Shown in pieces: positions 8,167 through 17,015 of a stretch of 64,000 bases of DNA. Within the stretch, counting starts at the first letter, position 1; each line of letters opens with the position of its first letter. Source of the DNA: Arthrobacter_N sp051262515 (lineage in GTDB: Bacteria > Actinomycetota > Actinomycetes > Actinomycetales > Micrococcaceae); assembly GCF_051262515.1 (NCBI RefSeq), contig NZ_JBIMER010000003.1, forward strand, positions 248,001-312,000. The letters run 5' to 3'. A program made the translations under genes and the position numbers. The notes beneath the pieces were generated by a model. It ran no database searches. It saw nothing but the letters and a program-made list of their open reading frames with translations, and was not told where the DNA came from.

Positions 8167-9185
8167 GCCAGTTCCAGCATGGCCGTGTTGAGCCCCGATC
8201 CGACCCCCATGCACAGCACCCTGTCTCCGGGATTGAGCGAACCCGATTCCTGGGCCAGCGTCATGGGGAGCGACGCCGGTCCCACGTTGCCCCACTTGGG
8301 GAAGGTGATGGGTACGCGGTCGCGGGCCAGGTCCACCGCCTTGATGATCGCGTTGGTGTAGGAGTTGGACACTTGGTGCGTGACGTAGCGGTCCATGGAG
8401 CGCCAGTCCCACCCGCTCGCGTGAGCCTCGTTCCAGGCCCCGACGACGAGCTCGAGCCCGTTGTCCAACAGGCCCTTGGTGTCGGTGTACATGCCGTCCG
8501 GGCCGCCCACGCAGAGTTCGTGGTGTTCCGTGCCGGCCCGCGACACCCCGCCGATGATCCGGTGCGATCCGGGGTGCCGGTCCGCGGGACCGATCACGGC
8601 CGCGGCGGCACCGGAGCCGAGCGTCAGTGTGGCGAATTCGCGCAGGTAGTCGTCCCGGGTCGAGTCCTCGCGGTTGAGTCGTTCGAAGGTCGGTTCCTGC
8701 GCGATTTGCGAGTCTTCGCCGGCCACGATGAGAGCATATTTGATTTGGCCCGAATCGATCATGTTCGCTGCCAGCGTGATGCCGTTGACGAATCCGAGGC
8801 AGGCGTTGGCCAGATCGAAGTTCATGGCCGAGGACGGCAACCCCAGACCGTGATGGACTTTCACGGCCACGGACGGCTCCAGGTTGCGGCGCGTGACGGA
8901 GGTGTTAATCAACAGCCCCACTTGGCCCGCTTCGATCCCGGCCTCCGCCAGCGCCTTGGATCCGGCTTCAATGGCGGCGTCGTCGAAGCCCGTCCCCGCG
9001 GGCCACCAGCGGCGTTCACTGACTCCGGCGACGCGTTCCAACAAACGGCGCGACAGCTTCAGCCTCTTGAGGCTCGGTTCCAGCCGGCGATCGAAGTCGT
9101 CCGAGCTGACCACCACCGGCGCCTCCACGCCCGTGACAGCCAGCACCGCGGAGTTGTCGTGTCGGAACGTTGCGTTGCCGTTCAA
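8160..9185 (-). CDS. oleA: OleA, thiolase-fold acyl-CoA head-to-head condensing enzyme
   Basis: 341 aa. OleA joins two long-chain acyl-CoAs into a 2-alkyl-3-keto acid, the first step of long-chain olefin synthesis. The FabH-like catalytic triad is visible: Cys129 in LANACLGF, His270 in RYVTHQ, Asn300 in WGNVGPAS. Glu103 in RRNLEPS matches the OleA-specific glutamate that FabH lacks. The start chosen is TTG 9185 (MNGNATFRHDN), where OleA proteins normally begin; GAAGG lies seven bases upstream, and longer in-frame starts would add an untypical arginine-rich stretch. A possible -10 is TAAGGT at 9258-9253 on this strand. It is the first gene of the ole operon and divergent from smc. Confidence 0.92.
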   Translation of the reverse strand: MNGNATFRHDNSAVLAVTGVEAPVVVSSDDFDRRLEPSLKRLKLSRRLLERVAGVSERRWWPAGTGFDDAAIEAGSKALAEAGIEAGQVGLLINTSVTRRNLEPSVAVKVHHGLGLPSSAMNFDLANACLGFVNGITLAANMIDSGQIKYALIVAGEDSQIAQEPTFERLNREDSTRDDYLREFATLTLGSGAAAAVIGPADRHPGSHRIIGGVSRAGTEHHELCVGGPDGMYTDTKGLLDNGLELVVGAWNEAHASGWDWRSMDRYVTHQVSNSYTNAIIKAVDLARDRVPITFPKWGNVGPASLPMTLAQESGSLNPGDRVLCMGVGSGLNTAMLELAW

Positions 9186-9365
9186 TATCAAGCCTTCGTC
9201 CAGTTGGTGTGGTTCGCCCGAACGCACGGCGACCGGCGACGTACTGCCCAAGACCTTAACTATGCACGCACGGCGTGGATCCCGCACATCCAACAGACGG
9301 CATAAACCACGCGCCGCCGATGCGCCCCGGTGTTCCGGGAACGGGGTACGGGGCGCGATCGGCAG

Positions 9366-9371
9366 TAGATT
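9366..9371 (+). promoter_or_regulatory. -10 hexamer TAGATT for smc
   Basis: TAGATT lies in the 242-bp divergent gap between oleA and smc and would give smc a leader of about 50 nt that includes AGGAA. Confidence 0.4.
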
Positions 9372-9427
9372 GGTGGTGTCCAAATGTCCCGCGCGCCCGC
9401 CGCGCCCCACCGCCAGGAACCACGCCA

Positions 9428-12400
9428 GTGCACCTGAAGTCCCTTACCGTCCGCGGGTTCAAGTCGTTTGCTTCCGCCACGACATTCGACTTCGAGCCCG
9501 GTGTCACGGCGGTGGTCGGTCCGAACGGCTCCGGCAAGTCCAACGTTGTGGACGCCTTGGCGTGGGTCATGGGGGAGCAGGGCGCGAAGACGCTCCGCGG
9601 CGGAAAGATGGATGACGTCATCTTCGCCGGGACGTCGGGACGTCCCCCGCTGGGCCGGGCACAGGTGTCCCTCACCATCGACAATGCCGACGGCGCCCTG
9701 CCGATCGAGTACGCCGAGGTCACCATCACCCGGACGCTGTTCCGGACCGGTGGCTCCGAGTATGCCGTCAACGGCTCCGCCTGCCGACTGCTTGACATCC
9801 AGGAGCTGCTCTCGGATTCCGGGCTCGGCCGCGAGATGCATGTCATCGTCGGCCAAGGGCAGCTGGACCGTATCCTCCACGCCACGGCCGACGACCGCCG
9901 CGGATTCATCGAGGAGGCCGCGGGCATCCTCAAACACCGCCGACGCAAGGAAAAGACGGTCCGCAAGCTGGAGGCCATGCAGGGAAACCTCAACAGGCTC
10001 CAGGACCTGACGGCCGAGGTACGGCGGCAACTGACACCCTTGGGGCGCCAAGCCGAGGTGGCGCGCCGCGCGCAGGCCGTCCAATTCGAGGTCCGCGACG
10101 CCAGGGCGCGTCTGCTTGCCGACGATCTCGCGTCGCTGAACGATGCGCTGGACCGGGACCTCGCCGAAGAAGAGGCCCTCAAAACACGCCAGACGGAGGT
10201 GGCCGGGCGGCTGGACGCGGCCCGCGGCGACCTGGCCGAACTCGAGCTGGCGGCGGGCCGCGCGACACCGTCCGTGAACGCGGCGCGCGACAACTGGTAT
10301 CGGATCGACGCGGCCCGCGAACGCCTGAACTCCCTGGGTGCCTTGGCGTCCGAACGCGTTCGACTCTTGGGATCCGCCGAACCGCAATCGCCCGATCCGG
10401 TCCGGGATCCGGATCGGCTGCGCGACCAGGCCGGACGGCTGGAGGACGAACTCGCCTCCTTAAACGGTGAAACGGCCGCGCGGCGGGCGGACCTCGAGTC
10501 CGCGGTGGCCGGGCGTGCGGCCGCGGAGGAGTCCGCCATGGCCGAGGAGCGGCGCCTGACGGCGTTGCTGCGCGCCGCCGCCGACCGGCGCGAGGGACTG
10601 GCCAGGCTTGCGGGTCTCGTGGGCGCCACCAGATCCCGCGTCGAGTCGGCGGAGGGAGAACTCGGCAGGCTGCGGGCGGCACGCGAAGCAGTGGCGGCCC
10701 GGCACCGGGCGGCGGAAGAGGAGTTCACCGTTCTCGAGCAGCGCGCCGCCGGCGTCGAAGAGGGCGAGGAAGGGCTGGACACCGAATTCGAGGAGGCGGA
10801 GAAGGAACTCCGGGAGTTGGAATCCCTGCTCGATGACCTGCGGGCCCGCGGGCAGGGCGCCGAGGTCGAGCGCGGAGGCCTCTCGGCGCGGTTGGAGGCC
10901 TTGCGGTCCGGCCTGAGCCGGCGCGACGCCACCGAGGACGTCCTGCGGAGCGAACCGCGTGGCATCGGAGGACGGATCTCTGCCGAACTCGTGGTGGCGC
11001 CCGGATACGAGACGGCCGTTGCGGCGGCCCTTGGCCAGCACGCCGAGGCGCTCACCGCCGAACACCTGGAGGCCGCCGGGGCGGTGCTCGGGTCCCTCCG
11101 TGACGACGACGGCGGCCGCGTCCACCTTTTGTTCGCAGACGCTCCGGCGCCTGCACCGCACGGTACCCGGCCGACGGCCCCGGCGCGGCCGTTGTTGGAA
11201 TTCGTGACCTGCGATTCCCGGATGGCGAATGCCGTGGCGCGCCTGCTGGGCCGCACGGCCGTGGTGGACGACGCGGCGGCTGCCCCCGGCGTCGTCATCG
11301 CCGATCCCGAGTGGACGGTCGTGACGCGGGGTGGGGACGTCTTCTCGGCCGCCGGGGCGGCCGGTGGATCCGGAAGGGGGACCTCGCTGATCGAACAGCA
11401 GGCGGCCGTGGAGGACACCGAGGCGCGGCTGGCCGAAGCCGTCGCCGAGGTCGAACGCCTGCGCTTCGAGGCCGCGGAACTGGACGGTCGCGCAACCGCC
11501 GCACGCTCGCGGCGCGACGCCGCGCTGGCACGGCTGCACGAATCGGACGCCCGGATCTCGGCCGTGGCCGAACGGCTCGGCGAGTTGGGCTCCGTGCTGC
11601 GCCAGACCGACGGCGAGCGCGCGCGCCTTGCCGACCAGGCCGACGCTGCGGCGTCCGAAATCGCCCGGGGCCAGGAGGAACTGGCCGCGGCCATCGAGCG
11701 ATTCGAAGCGGCGCGGCAGTCTCCCGGGGAGGAGGAACCGGCGACTGGCGAACGCGACGCACTGGCCGCCGCGGCAACCGCGGCGCGCCAGGGCGAACTC
11801 GAGGCACGGTTGGCGCTGCGGGCCACCGAGGACCAGGCGTCGGGCCTGCGCGGACGCATCGAATCGCTCCGACGGGCCGCGGACACCGAACGGCGTGCGC
11901 GCCGGGAGGCCGAGCGGCGCGCCGAGGTCCGGCGGGTGCAGGCGGCCCGCGCGGGTGCCGTCGGCGCCGGCGTCGTGCGGGCCCTGGCACACGTCGCGGT
12001 CTCGCTGGAGGCCGCGGCGGCCGAACGCGAGGCCGCCGAGGAGATCCGATCCGGCATCGAGGTCCGTTTGGCCGCCGCGCGGTCCGAAACGGAGGCCTTG
12101 GCCGCCGAATTCGCGCGGATGAAGGACGTGGTCCACCGCGACGAACTGGCCCGGGCACAGCAACGTTCGCGGATCGAGTCGCTGGAGAACCGTTCCATCG
12201 AGGAACTCGGCCTGTCCCCGGACCATCTTCTGGCCAACTACGGGCCGAACCGCCTCGTTCCCGCCCCTGTGGGTGGGGCGGACAAGTGGGCGTCGTTGCG
12301 GCAGAGGGTCGACGACGACGGGGAGGATCTTCCGGAGGCCGAAACCGGGACGCCGTTCGTCCGCGCCGAACAGGAGAAACGGCTGAAGCGGGCCGAACGG

Positions 12401-13075
12401 GATCTCGCTTCGCTGGGCAAGGTCAACCCGCTGGCCCTGGAGGAGTTCGCCGCGCTCGAGGACCGGCACGGCTTCCTCGCAACCCAACTGGAGGACCTCA
12501 AATCCAGCCGGAAGGACCTGCTCGACATCATCAAGGACGTCGACGAGCGCGTACAGCAGGTCTTCGGCGAGGCCTTCGCCGACACGGCCGCCCAGTTCGA
12601 GCGTGTTTTCGGCCGGTTGTTCCCGGGCGGTGAGGGCCGTCTGGTGCTGACCGACCCCGAGGACATGCTCGGCACGGGCATCGAGGTGGAGGCCCGGCCC
12701 GCGGGCAAGAAGATCAAGCGGCTCTCGCTGCTTTCGGGCGGGGAGAGGTCGCTGACCGCCGTCGCACTGCTGGTGGCGATCTTCAAGGCGAGGCCCTCGC
12801 CGTTCTATGTGATGGACGAGGTGGAGGCCGCTCTGGACGACACAAACCTCGGCAGGCTCATCACCGTCTTCGAAGAGCTGCGCGAAACCAGCCAGCTGAT
12901 CGTCATCACCCACCAGAAGCGCACCATGGAGGTCGCCGACGCGCTGTACGGGGTGACGATGCGCGGCGACGGGGTTTCCACCGTGATCAGCCAGCGGTTG
13001 GAGCGCCGCGACGTGGTTCCCCGACCCGTCAAGACGGGGGACGGACGGCGGGGGTCGCCCGCGGCGGGGTCCTGA
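9428..13075 (+). CDS. smc: SMC chromosome condensation ATPase
   Basis: 1215 aa, normal for bacterial SMC. The N-terminal head (1-170) has Walker A GPNGSGKSN near residue 33. Coiled coil rich in Glu, Arg and Ala runs from about 170 to 510; the hinge spans about 515-660 (ISAELVVAPGYETAVAA); a second coiled coil reaches about 980; the C-terminal head has the signature LLSGGERSLTA near 1103 and Walker B FYVMDEVEAALDD near 1130. It folds as an antiparallel rod, dimerises at the hinge and organises the chromosome with ScpAB, whose genes are not in the window. The start is GTG 9428 (VHLKSLTVRGFKSF), eight bases after AGGAA. Its 3' end overlaps the convergent MFS gene by 47 bp. Confidence 0.96.
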   Translation: MHLKSLTVRGFKSFASATTFDFEPGVTAVVGPNGSGKSNVVDALAWVMGEQGAKTLRGGKMDDVIFAGTSGRPPLGRAQVSLTIDNADGALPIEYAEVTITRTLFRTGGSEYAVNGSACRLLDIQELLSDSGLGREMHVIVGQGQLDRILHATADDRRGFIEEAAGILKHRRRKEKTVRKLEAMQGNLNRLQDLTAEVRRQLTPLGRQAEVARRAQAVQFEVRDARARLLADDLASLNDALDRDLAEEEALKTRQTEVAGRLDAARGDLAELELAAGRATPSVNAARDNWYRIDAARERLNSLGALASERVRLLGSAEPQSPDPVRDPDRLRDQAGRLEDELASLNGETAARRADLESAVAGRAAAEESAMAEERRLTALLRAAADRREGLARLAGLVGATRSRVESAEGELGRLRAAREAVAARHRAAEEEFTVLEQRAAGVEEGEEGLDTEFEEAEKELRELESLLDDLRARGQGAEVERGGLSARLEALRSGLSRRDATEDVLRSEPRGIGGRISAELVVAPGYETAVAAALGQHAEALTAEHLEAAGAVLGSLRDDDGGRVHLLFADAPAPAPHGTRPTAPARPLLEFVTCDSRMANAVARLLGRTAVVDDAAAAPGVVIADPEWTVVTRGGDVFSAAGAAGGSGRGTSLIEQQAAVEDTEARLAEAVAEVERLRFEAAELDGRATAARSRRDAALARLHESDARISAVAERLGELGSVLRQTDGERARLADQADAAASEIARGQEELAAAIERFEAARQSPGEEEPATGERDALAAAATAARQGELEARLALRATEDQASGLRGRIESLRRAADTERRARREAERRAEVRRVQAARAGAVGAGVVRALAHVAVSLEAAAAEREAAEEIRSGIEVRLAAARSETEALAAEFARMKDVVHRDELARAQQRSRIESLENRSIEELGLSPDHLLANYGPNRLVPAPVGGADKWASLRQRVDDDGEDLPEAETGTPFVRAEQEKRLKRAERDLASLGKVNPLALEEFAALEDRHGFLATQLEDLKSSRKDLLDIIKDVDERVQQVFGEAFADTAAQFERVFGRLFPGGEGRLVLTDPEDMLGTGIEVEARPAGKKIKRLSLLSGGERSLTAVALLVAIFKARPSPFYVMDEVEAALDDTNLGRLITVFEELRETSQLIVITHQKRTMEVADALYGVTMRGDGVSTVISQRLERRDVVPRPVKTGDGRRGSPAAGS

Positions 13076-14252
13076 GCCAGGCCGCGGCGCCGGCGATGCC
13101 GATGAGGCCGGTCAACCCGAATGCGACGCCGTAGCCGAACTGGTCCGCCAACAGTCCCGCCACCACCGGACCGAGGATGGCGCCGGAGTCGGAGGCCATC
13201 TGGAAGGCGGCCAGCACCTTGCCGCCGTTGGCCTCCTGCCCCACGACGTCGGCGACGGCGGCCTGCTGGGCCGGGTTCATCATGCCGATCCCGGCACCGG
13301 CGACGATGGACAATGCGATGAACAGCGCGACGTTTTCCGTGAGGCCGATTCCGGCCATCGCCACCGATCCAACGCCGAGGCCGGCCATGATCGGGATCCG
13401 CCGTCCGTAGGAATCGGTCAGCCTTCCGGCGACAGTGAGCGCAGCGCCGTTGCCGACCGCGAACAGGGCCAGCGAGACACCGGCCCAGGCGATGCCGTTG
13501 TCGAACGCCTGGGCGGCGAAGAGGGGCACCAAGGCCACCCGCACGCCGAAGGTGGACCACCCGTTGGCGAATCCGGAAGCGAGGGCCGCCCGGAATACCG
13601 GGGATGCGAGGGCCTCCTTGAGCGGCATGGTGGGCCGGGTGTCTCGCCGGGGGCCGCGCCGGCCCCGCACGCCAAGGAGGGAGAAATAGACGATCGCCGC
13701 GGCCACCACCAAGGCGCCGCCGTAGATGAAAAAGGGGAGGCGGTATCCGAGGCCCGCGAGCAGGCCGCCGATGACCGGACCGGCGATGCTTCCGCTGAGG
13801 AAGGCGCCGGCGTAGTAGCCGGAGATCCTGCCCCGGATGGCCGGCGGCGCCAGGCGCGCCATGAGCGACATGGCCGAGACGGTGAACATCGTCGAGCCGA
13901 TGCCACCAAGGGCGCGGAACACCAGTAGTTGCTGGTAGTCGGCCGCGAAGCCGCACAGGATCGTCGAGACCGCCACGGTCAGCACGCCGCCGACATAGAC
14001 GAACGGTTCGCCGAGCTTGTCCGTGAGGCGTCCGCTCAGGGGCGCGAACGCCAGCCGCGTCATGGCGAAGACGCTGACGATGAACCCGGCTGCGGCAATG
14101 CCGACGTCGAAGCTGAGCGCGTACTGAGGCAGGATCGGCGCGATCAGTCCGAACCCGATGGCAATGACGAAGGCCGCGCCGATGAGGACCTTGATCTCGC
14201 CCGGAACGCGCGGGATCGGCTCCTGCGACACGGTGCGTGGGGGGTTCTTCAT
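13029..14252 (-). CDS. MFS transporter, probable drug or metabolite exporter
   Basis: 407 aa with twelve hydrophobic segments. The loop between helices 2 and 3 carries the MFS motif A variant GRLTDKLGEPF, and its repeat between helices 8 and 9 reads GRLTDSYGRRIP. N-terminal residues about 1-22 are cytoplasmic and Pro-rich. The closest pattern is the drug:H+ antiporter (DHA1) group, but the substrate cannot be told. The start is ATG 14252; a TAGAAT hexamer lies nine bases upstream (14267-14262), so the leader would be only two or three bases. The final 47 bp run antisense through the end of smc, leaving no room for a terminator between the two genes. Confidence 0.85.
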   Translation of the reverse strand: MKNPPRTVSQEPIPRVPGEIKVLIGAAFVIAIGFGLIAPILPQYALSFDVGIAAAGFIVSVFAMTRLAFAPLSGRLTDKLGEPFVYVGGVLTVAVSTILCGFAADYQQLLVFRALGGIGSTMFTVSAMSLMARLAPPAIRGRISGYYAGAFLSGSIAGPVIGGLLAGLGYRLPFFIYGGALVVAAAIVYFSLLGVRGRRGPRRDTRPTMPLKEALASPVFRAALASGFANGWSTFGVRVALVPLFAAQAFDNGIAWAGVSLALFAVGNGAALTVAGRLTDSYGRRIPIMAGLGVGSVAMAGIGLTENVALFIALSIVAGAGIGMMNPAQQAAVADVVGQEANGGKVLAAFQMASDSGAILGPVVAGLLADQFGYGVAFGLTGLIGIAGAAAWLRTPPRATPAVRPPS

Positions 14253-14261
14253 ATCCCGACG

Positions 14262-14267
14262 ATTCTA
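14262..14267 (-). promoter_or_regulatory. -10 hexamer TAGAAT, near-leaderless MFS gene
   Basis: TAGAAT on the minus strand ends nine bases before the ATG of the MFS gene. It lies within the 59-bp divergent gap that also serves ftsY. Confidence 0.5.
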
Positions 14268-14299
14268 ATGGGCGCCCACGGGAGGAGCGCGTCCGTGGA

Positions 14300-14305
14300 T
14301 AAGCT
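14300..14305 (+). promoter_or_regulatory. -10 hexamer TAAGCT, leaderless ftsY
   Basis: TAAGCT ends six bases before the GTG start of ftsY (14312), so transcription would begin at or next to the start codon. Confidence 0.5.
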
Positions 14306-14311
14306 AGGTGC

Positions 14312-15526
14312 GTGCCTACAGATCAGCTCATACTCATCGTTGTCGCCGTCGCCGTCTTCCTGGTGATCGGCGCCGGGGCGGCCTTCTTCCTGCGCGGTCG
14401 GAAGACACCCCCCGGAACCTACCCCACGACCCGCGACGCAAACGATCCCCCCACCGGCGGCACGCTGGTCGAGGATCGCGAAGCACCGACCCCGGAACGC
14501 CCGGCGGAGGCCGAGGAGCCTGGTGGCCGAGAGGTGCCGTTCGAAGACCCGACGCTGGTCGAGGAGCCTGCCGGCGTCGAGACCGTTCCCGTCGACGTGC
14601 CCGCCCCCGTGCTGGGCCGCCTCGCCCGCCTGCGCGCCCGGTTGGCCAAGTCAAACAACGCCTTGGGCAAGGGCCTGCTGGCGTTGCTGTCCCGCGACGA
14701 CATCGACGAGGACGTCTGGGACGAGATCGAGGAAACGCTGCTCATGGCTGACCTCGGCACCGCACCCACGCTTGAGCTCATCGACGCCCTGCGCGCGAGG
14801 GTCAAGGTGGAGGGCCACCGAGATCCCGAACAGGTTCGGCTGATGCTCCGCGAGGAACTGGTCAAACTCGTGGATCCCACCATGGAACGCTCTCTGGTTT
14901 CCACCCGCCAGGGCGCCCGGCCGAGCATTATCATGGTCGTCGGCGTCAACGGCGTGGGCAAGACCACCACCATCGGCAAGATCGCCCGCGTTCTCGTCGC
15001 GGAGGACAAGGACGTGCTGCTCGGAGCCGCCGACACGTTCCGCGCGGCCGCGGCCGAGCAGCTGGCCACCTGGGGGTCTCGCGTCGGGGTCCCCACCGTC
15101 AAGTCCGACGTCGATGGAGCGGATCCGGCCTCCGTCGCCTTCGAGGCGGTGCGGGCGGGCATCGAGCAGGAGGTCGACGTCGTCATGATCGACACCGCCG
15201 GGCGCCTGCAGAACAAGGTGGGCCTCATGGACGAGCTGGGGAAGATCAAGCGGGTGGTCGAGAAACAGGCCTCCGTCGACGAGGTGCTCCTGGTACTGGA
15301 CGCCACCACTGGGCAAAACGGCCTGAACCAGGCACGCGTGTTCTCCGAGGTCGTCAACGTCACGGGGATCGTGCTGACCAAGCTGGACGGCACGGCCAAG
15401 GGCGGGATCGTTGTTGCGATCCAGCGCCAGCTGGGCGTCCCGGTCAAGCTGATCGGCCTGGGCGAGGGGCCGGACGACCTCGCGCCGTTCGACGCCGAGG
15501 ACTTCGTCGACGCCTTGCTGGACTGA
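14312..15526 (+). CDS. ftsY: FtsY, signal recognition particle receptor
   Basis: 404 aa. Residues 4-28 form one membrane helix (LILIVVAVAVFLVIGAGAA), the actinobacterial anchor, followed by an acidic Pro/Glu linker to about residue 90 and then the NG domain. GTPase motifs: G1 GVNGVGKTTT near 210, DTFRAAAAEQ near 245, G3 DTAGRLQNK near 295, TKLDGTAKGG near 350. FtsY docks the ribosome-SRP complex to the Sec translocon; its partner ffh lies 3.5 kb downstream. The GTG start at 14312 has no clear ribosome site but is six bases after a -10 hexamer, so it is probably read from a leaderless mRNA. SRP receptor identity is secure. Confidence 0.95.
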   Translation: MPTDQLILIVVAVAVFLVIGAGAAFFLRGRKTPPGTYPTTRDANDPPTGGTLVEDREAPTPERPAEAEEPGGREVPFEDPTLVEEPAGVETVPVDVPAPVLGRLARLRARLAKSNNALGKGLLALLSRDDIDEDVWDEIEETLLMADLGTAPTLELIDALRARVKVEGHRDPEQVRLMLREELVKLVDPTMERSLVSTRQGARPSIIMVVGVNGVGKTTTIGKIARVLVAEDKDVLLGAADTFRAAAAEQLATWGSRVGVPTVKSDVDGADPASVAFEAVRAGIEQEVDVVMIDTAGRLQNKVGLMDELGKIKRVVEKQASVDEVLLVLDATTGQNGLNQARVFSEVVNVTGIVLTKLDGTAKGGIVVAIQRQLGVPVKLIGLGEGPDDLAPFDAEDFVDALLD

Positions 15527-15565
15527 GGATCCGCGCCGGGGCAACCGGCGAAACCTGCGCGAAAC

Positions 15566-15598
15566 ACGGCGGCCACGTTCTTTTTACGTGGCCGCCGT
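15566..15598 (+). terminator. Stem-loop after ftsY: 12-bp perfect stem, 9-base loop
   Basis: ACGGCGGCCACG (15566-15577) pairs perfectly with 15587-15598 around a T-rich nine-base loop. It has no 3' T-run, and it lies just upstream of the GlnR-like boxes, so it may end ftsY transcription and insulate amtB. Confidence 0.6.
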
Positions 15599-15602
15599 CA
15601 CC

Positions 15603-15640
15603 GTAACGCGGCCGAAACGGCGGCACGCGCCGGGCGAAAC
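15603..15640 (+). promoter_or_regulatory. Candidate GlnR operator: four half-sites spaced by six bases
   Basis: GTAAC (15603-15607), n6, GAAAC (15614-15618), n6, ACGCG (15625-15629), n6, GAAAC (15636-15640). The GlnR consensus known from Streptomyces is gTnAC-n6-GAAAC repeated every 11 bases; three of the four half-sites match well and the third is degenerate. A further GAAAC-n6-GAAAC pair lies upstream at 15550-15565. The site is 65 bp before the amtB ATG. GlnR itself is not encoded in the window. Confidence 0.65.
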
Positions 15641-15704
15641 ATGCCGACGACAACCTTGTGTAAAGGCGGGATACGCCCCGCATCGAATACACAGGAGGAC
15701 GGAC

Positions 15705-17015
15705 ATGGATCTGACCGCAGGTCACGTCTGGATGATGGTATGCGCGGCCCTGGTGCTGCTCATGACCCCGGGACTGGCATTCTTCTACGGCGGCATGACC
15801 CGCGCCAAGGGTGTGCTGAACATGATGATGATGAGCTTCGCGGCGATCGGCATCGCCGGCGTCGTGTGGGTTCTTTGGGGCAACTCGATGGCCGGCGGCG
15901 GGGACAGCGTCGGCGGGCTCTTCGGAAACCCGTTCACGCAATTCGGCATGGAATCGCTGATCGGCACGGAGGACCTGATCGGTGCCGGCTACGGAGCCAC
16001 GTTCGCCATCATCACGGTCGCGCTCATCTCCGGTTCGATCGCGGACCGCGCGAAGTTCGGCGCCTGGACCGTGTTCGTTCCGATCTGGGTGACGCTCGTC
16101 TACGCGCCACTGGCCTTCTGGGTCTGGGGCGGCGGCCTGCTGAGCGCCGAGGGCGCCATCGGCGGCTGGGCCGGAGAGGCCATCGACTTCGCGGGCGGCA
16201 CCGTGGTGCACATCAACGCCGGCGTTGCCGGCCTGGTCTTGGCCCTGATCCTCGGCCAGCGCAAGGGCTTTGGCCGCGACCCCGGCCAGCGCCCGCACAA
16301 CATCCCGTTCGTGATGCTCGGTGCCGCGCTGCTGTGGTTCGGCTGGTTCGGCTTCAACGGCGGCGCCGCCGGCACCGCCGAGGAAGCCGGCCTGATCTGG
16401 ATCAACACCCTGGTGGCACCCGCCGCCGCGATGCTTGCCTGGATCGCGACCGAACGCATCCGCGACGGGCGCCCCACATCGCTGGGCGCCGCCTCCGGCG
16501 TCGTGGCCGGTCTCGTGGCCATCACCCCGGCCTGCGCCAACGTCTCGCCGTCCGGTGCGATCGGGCTGGGGATCCTGGCTGGCGTCCTGTCGGCCCTCGC
16601 GGTCGGGTTGAAATACAAGTGGGGATATGACGATTCCCTCGACGTCGTCGGCGTCCACCTCGTCTCCGGCCTGGTGGGGACCCTGGCCCTCGGCTTCATC
16701 GCGCTTCCGGCCGAGGGCGCCGGCGGAGGCCTCTTCTACGGCGGCGGCCCCGCGCAGCTGGGGGCGCAGACCGTCGCTGCCGTCGTGTCGATCGCCTTCA
16801 CCGCGGTCATGACCCTGATCATCGGATTGGCCATCCACAAGACCATGGGTTTCCGCATCGACGCGGAGGACGAGTCCACGGGCGTCGACCTCACCCAACA
16901 TGCCGAGACCGGATACGAGTTCGGTGGGCTGGGGACCTCCTCCGGCACCTTTGTTCCGCATCCGGCGACCTCCGGCCACCTGAAGTCGCACCAGAAGGAA
17001 GTGACCAACGCATGA
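15705..17015 (+). CDS. amtB: Ammonium transporter AmtB
   Basis: 436 aa with eleven predicted membrane helices. The pore twin histidines are visible in GGTVVHINAG and VVGVHLVSG, and the conserved Asp in EAIDFAGG. The C-terminal tail (after residue about 375) is soluble and ends at glnB, the place where PII docks. AmtB trimers conduct ammonium across the membrane and are blocked by PII when nitrogen is plentiful. The start is ATG 15705 behind AGGAGG (15693-15698); there is no signal sequence before helix 1, as in short actinobacterial AmtB. The stop overlaps the glnB start (ATGA). The GlnR-like boxes just upstream suggest induction under nitrogen limitation. Confidence 0.95.
   Translation: MDLTAGHVWMMVCAALVLLMTPGLAFFYGGMTRAKGVLNMMMMSFAAIGIAGVVWVLWGNSMAGGGDSVGGLFGNPFTQFGMESLIGTEDLIGAGYGATFAIITVALISGSIADRAKFGAWTVFVPIWVTLVYAPLAFWVWGGGLLSAEGAIGGWAGEAIDFAGGTVVHINAGVAGLVLALILGQRKGFGRDPGQRPHNIPFVMLGAALLWFGWFGFNGGAAGTAEEAGLIWINTLVAPAAAMLAWIATERIRDGRPTSLGAASGVVAGLVAITPACANVSPSGAIGLGILAGVLSALAVGLKYKWGYDDSLDVVGVHLVSGLVGTLALGFIALPAEGAGGGLFYGGGPAQLGAQTVAAVVSIAFTAVMTLIIGLAIHKTMGFRIDAEDESTGVDLTQHAETGYEFGGLGTSSGTFVPHPATSGHLKSHQKEVTNA

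Noticed and set aside
9256..12237. 993-codon minus-strand frame opposite smc
   Set aside because: Ser/Arg-rich antisense produced by high third-position GC of smc.
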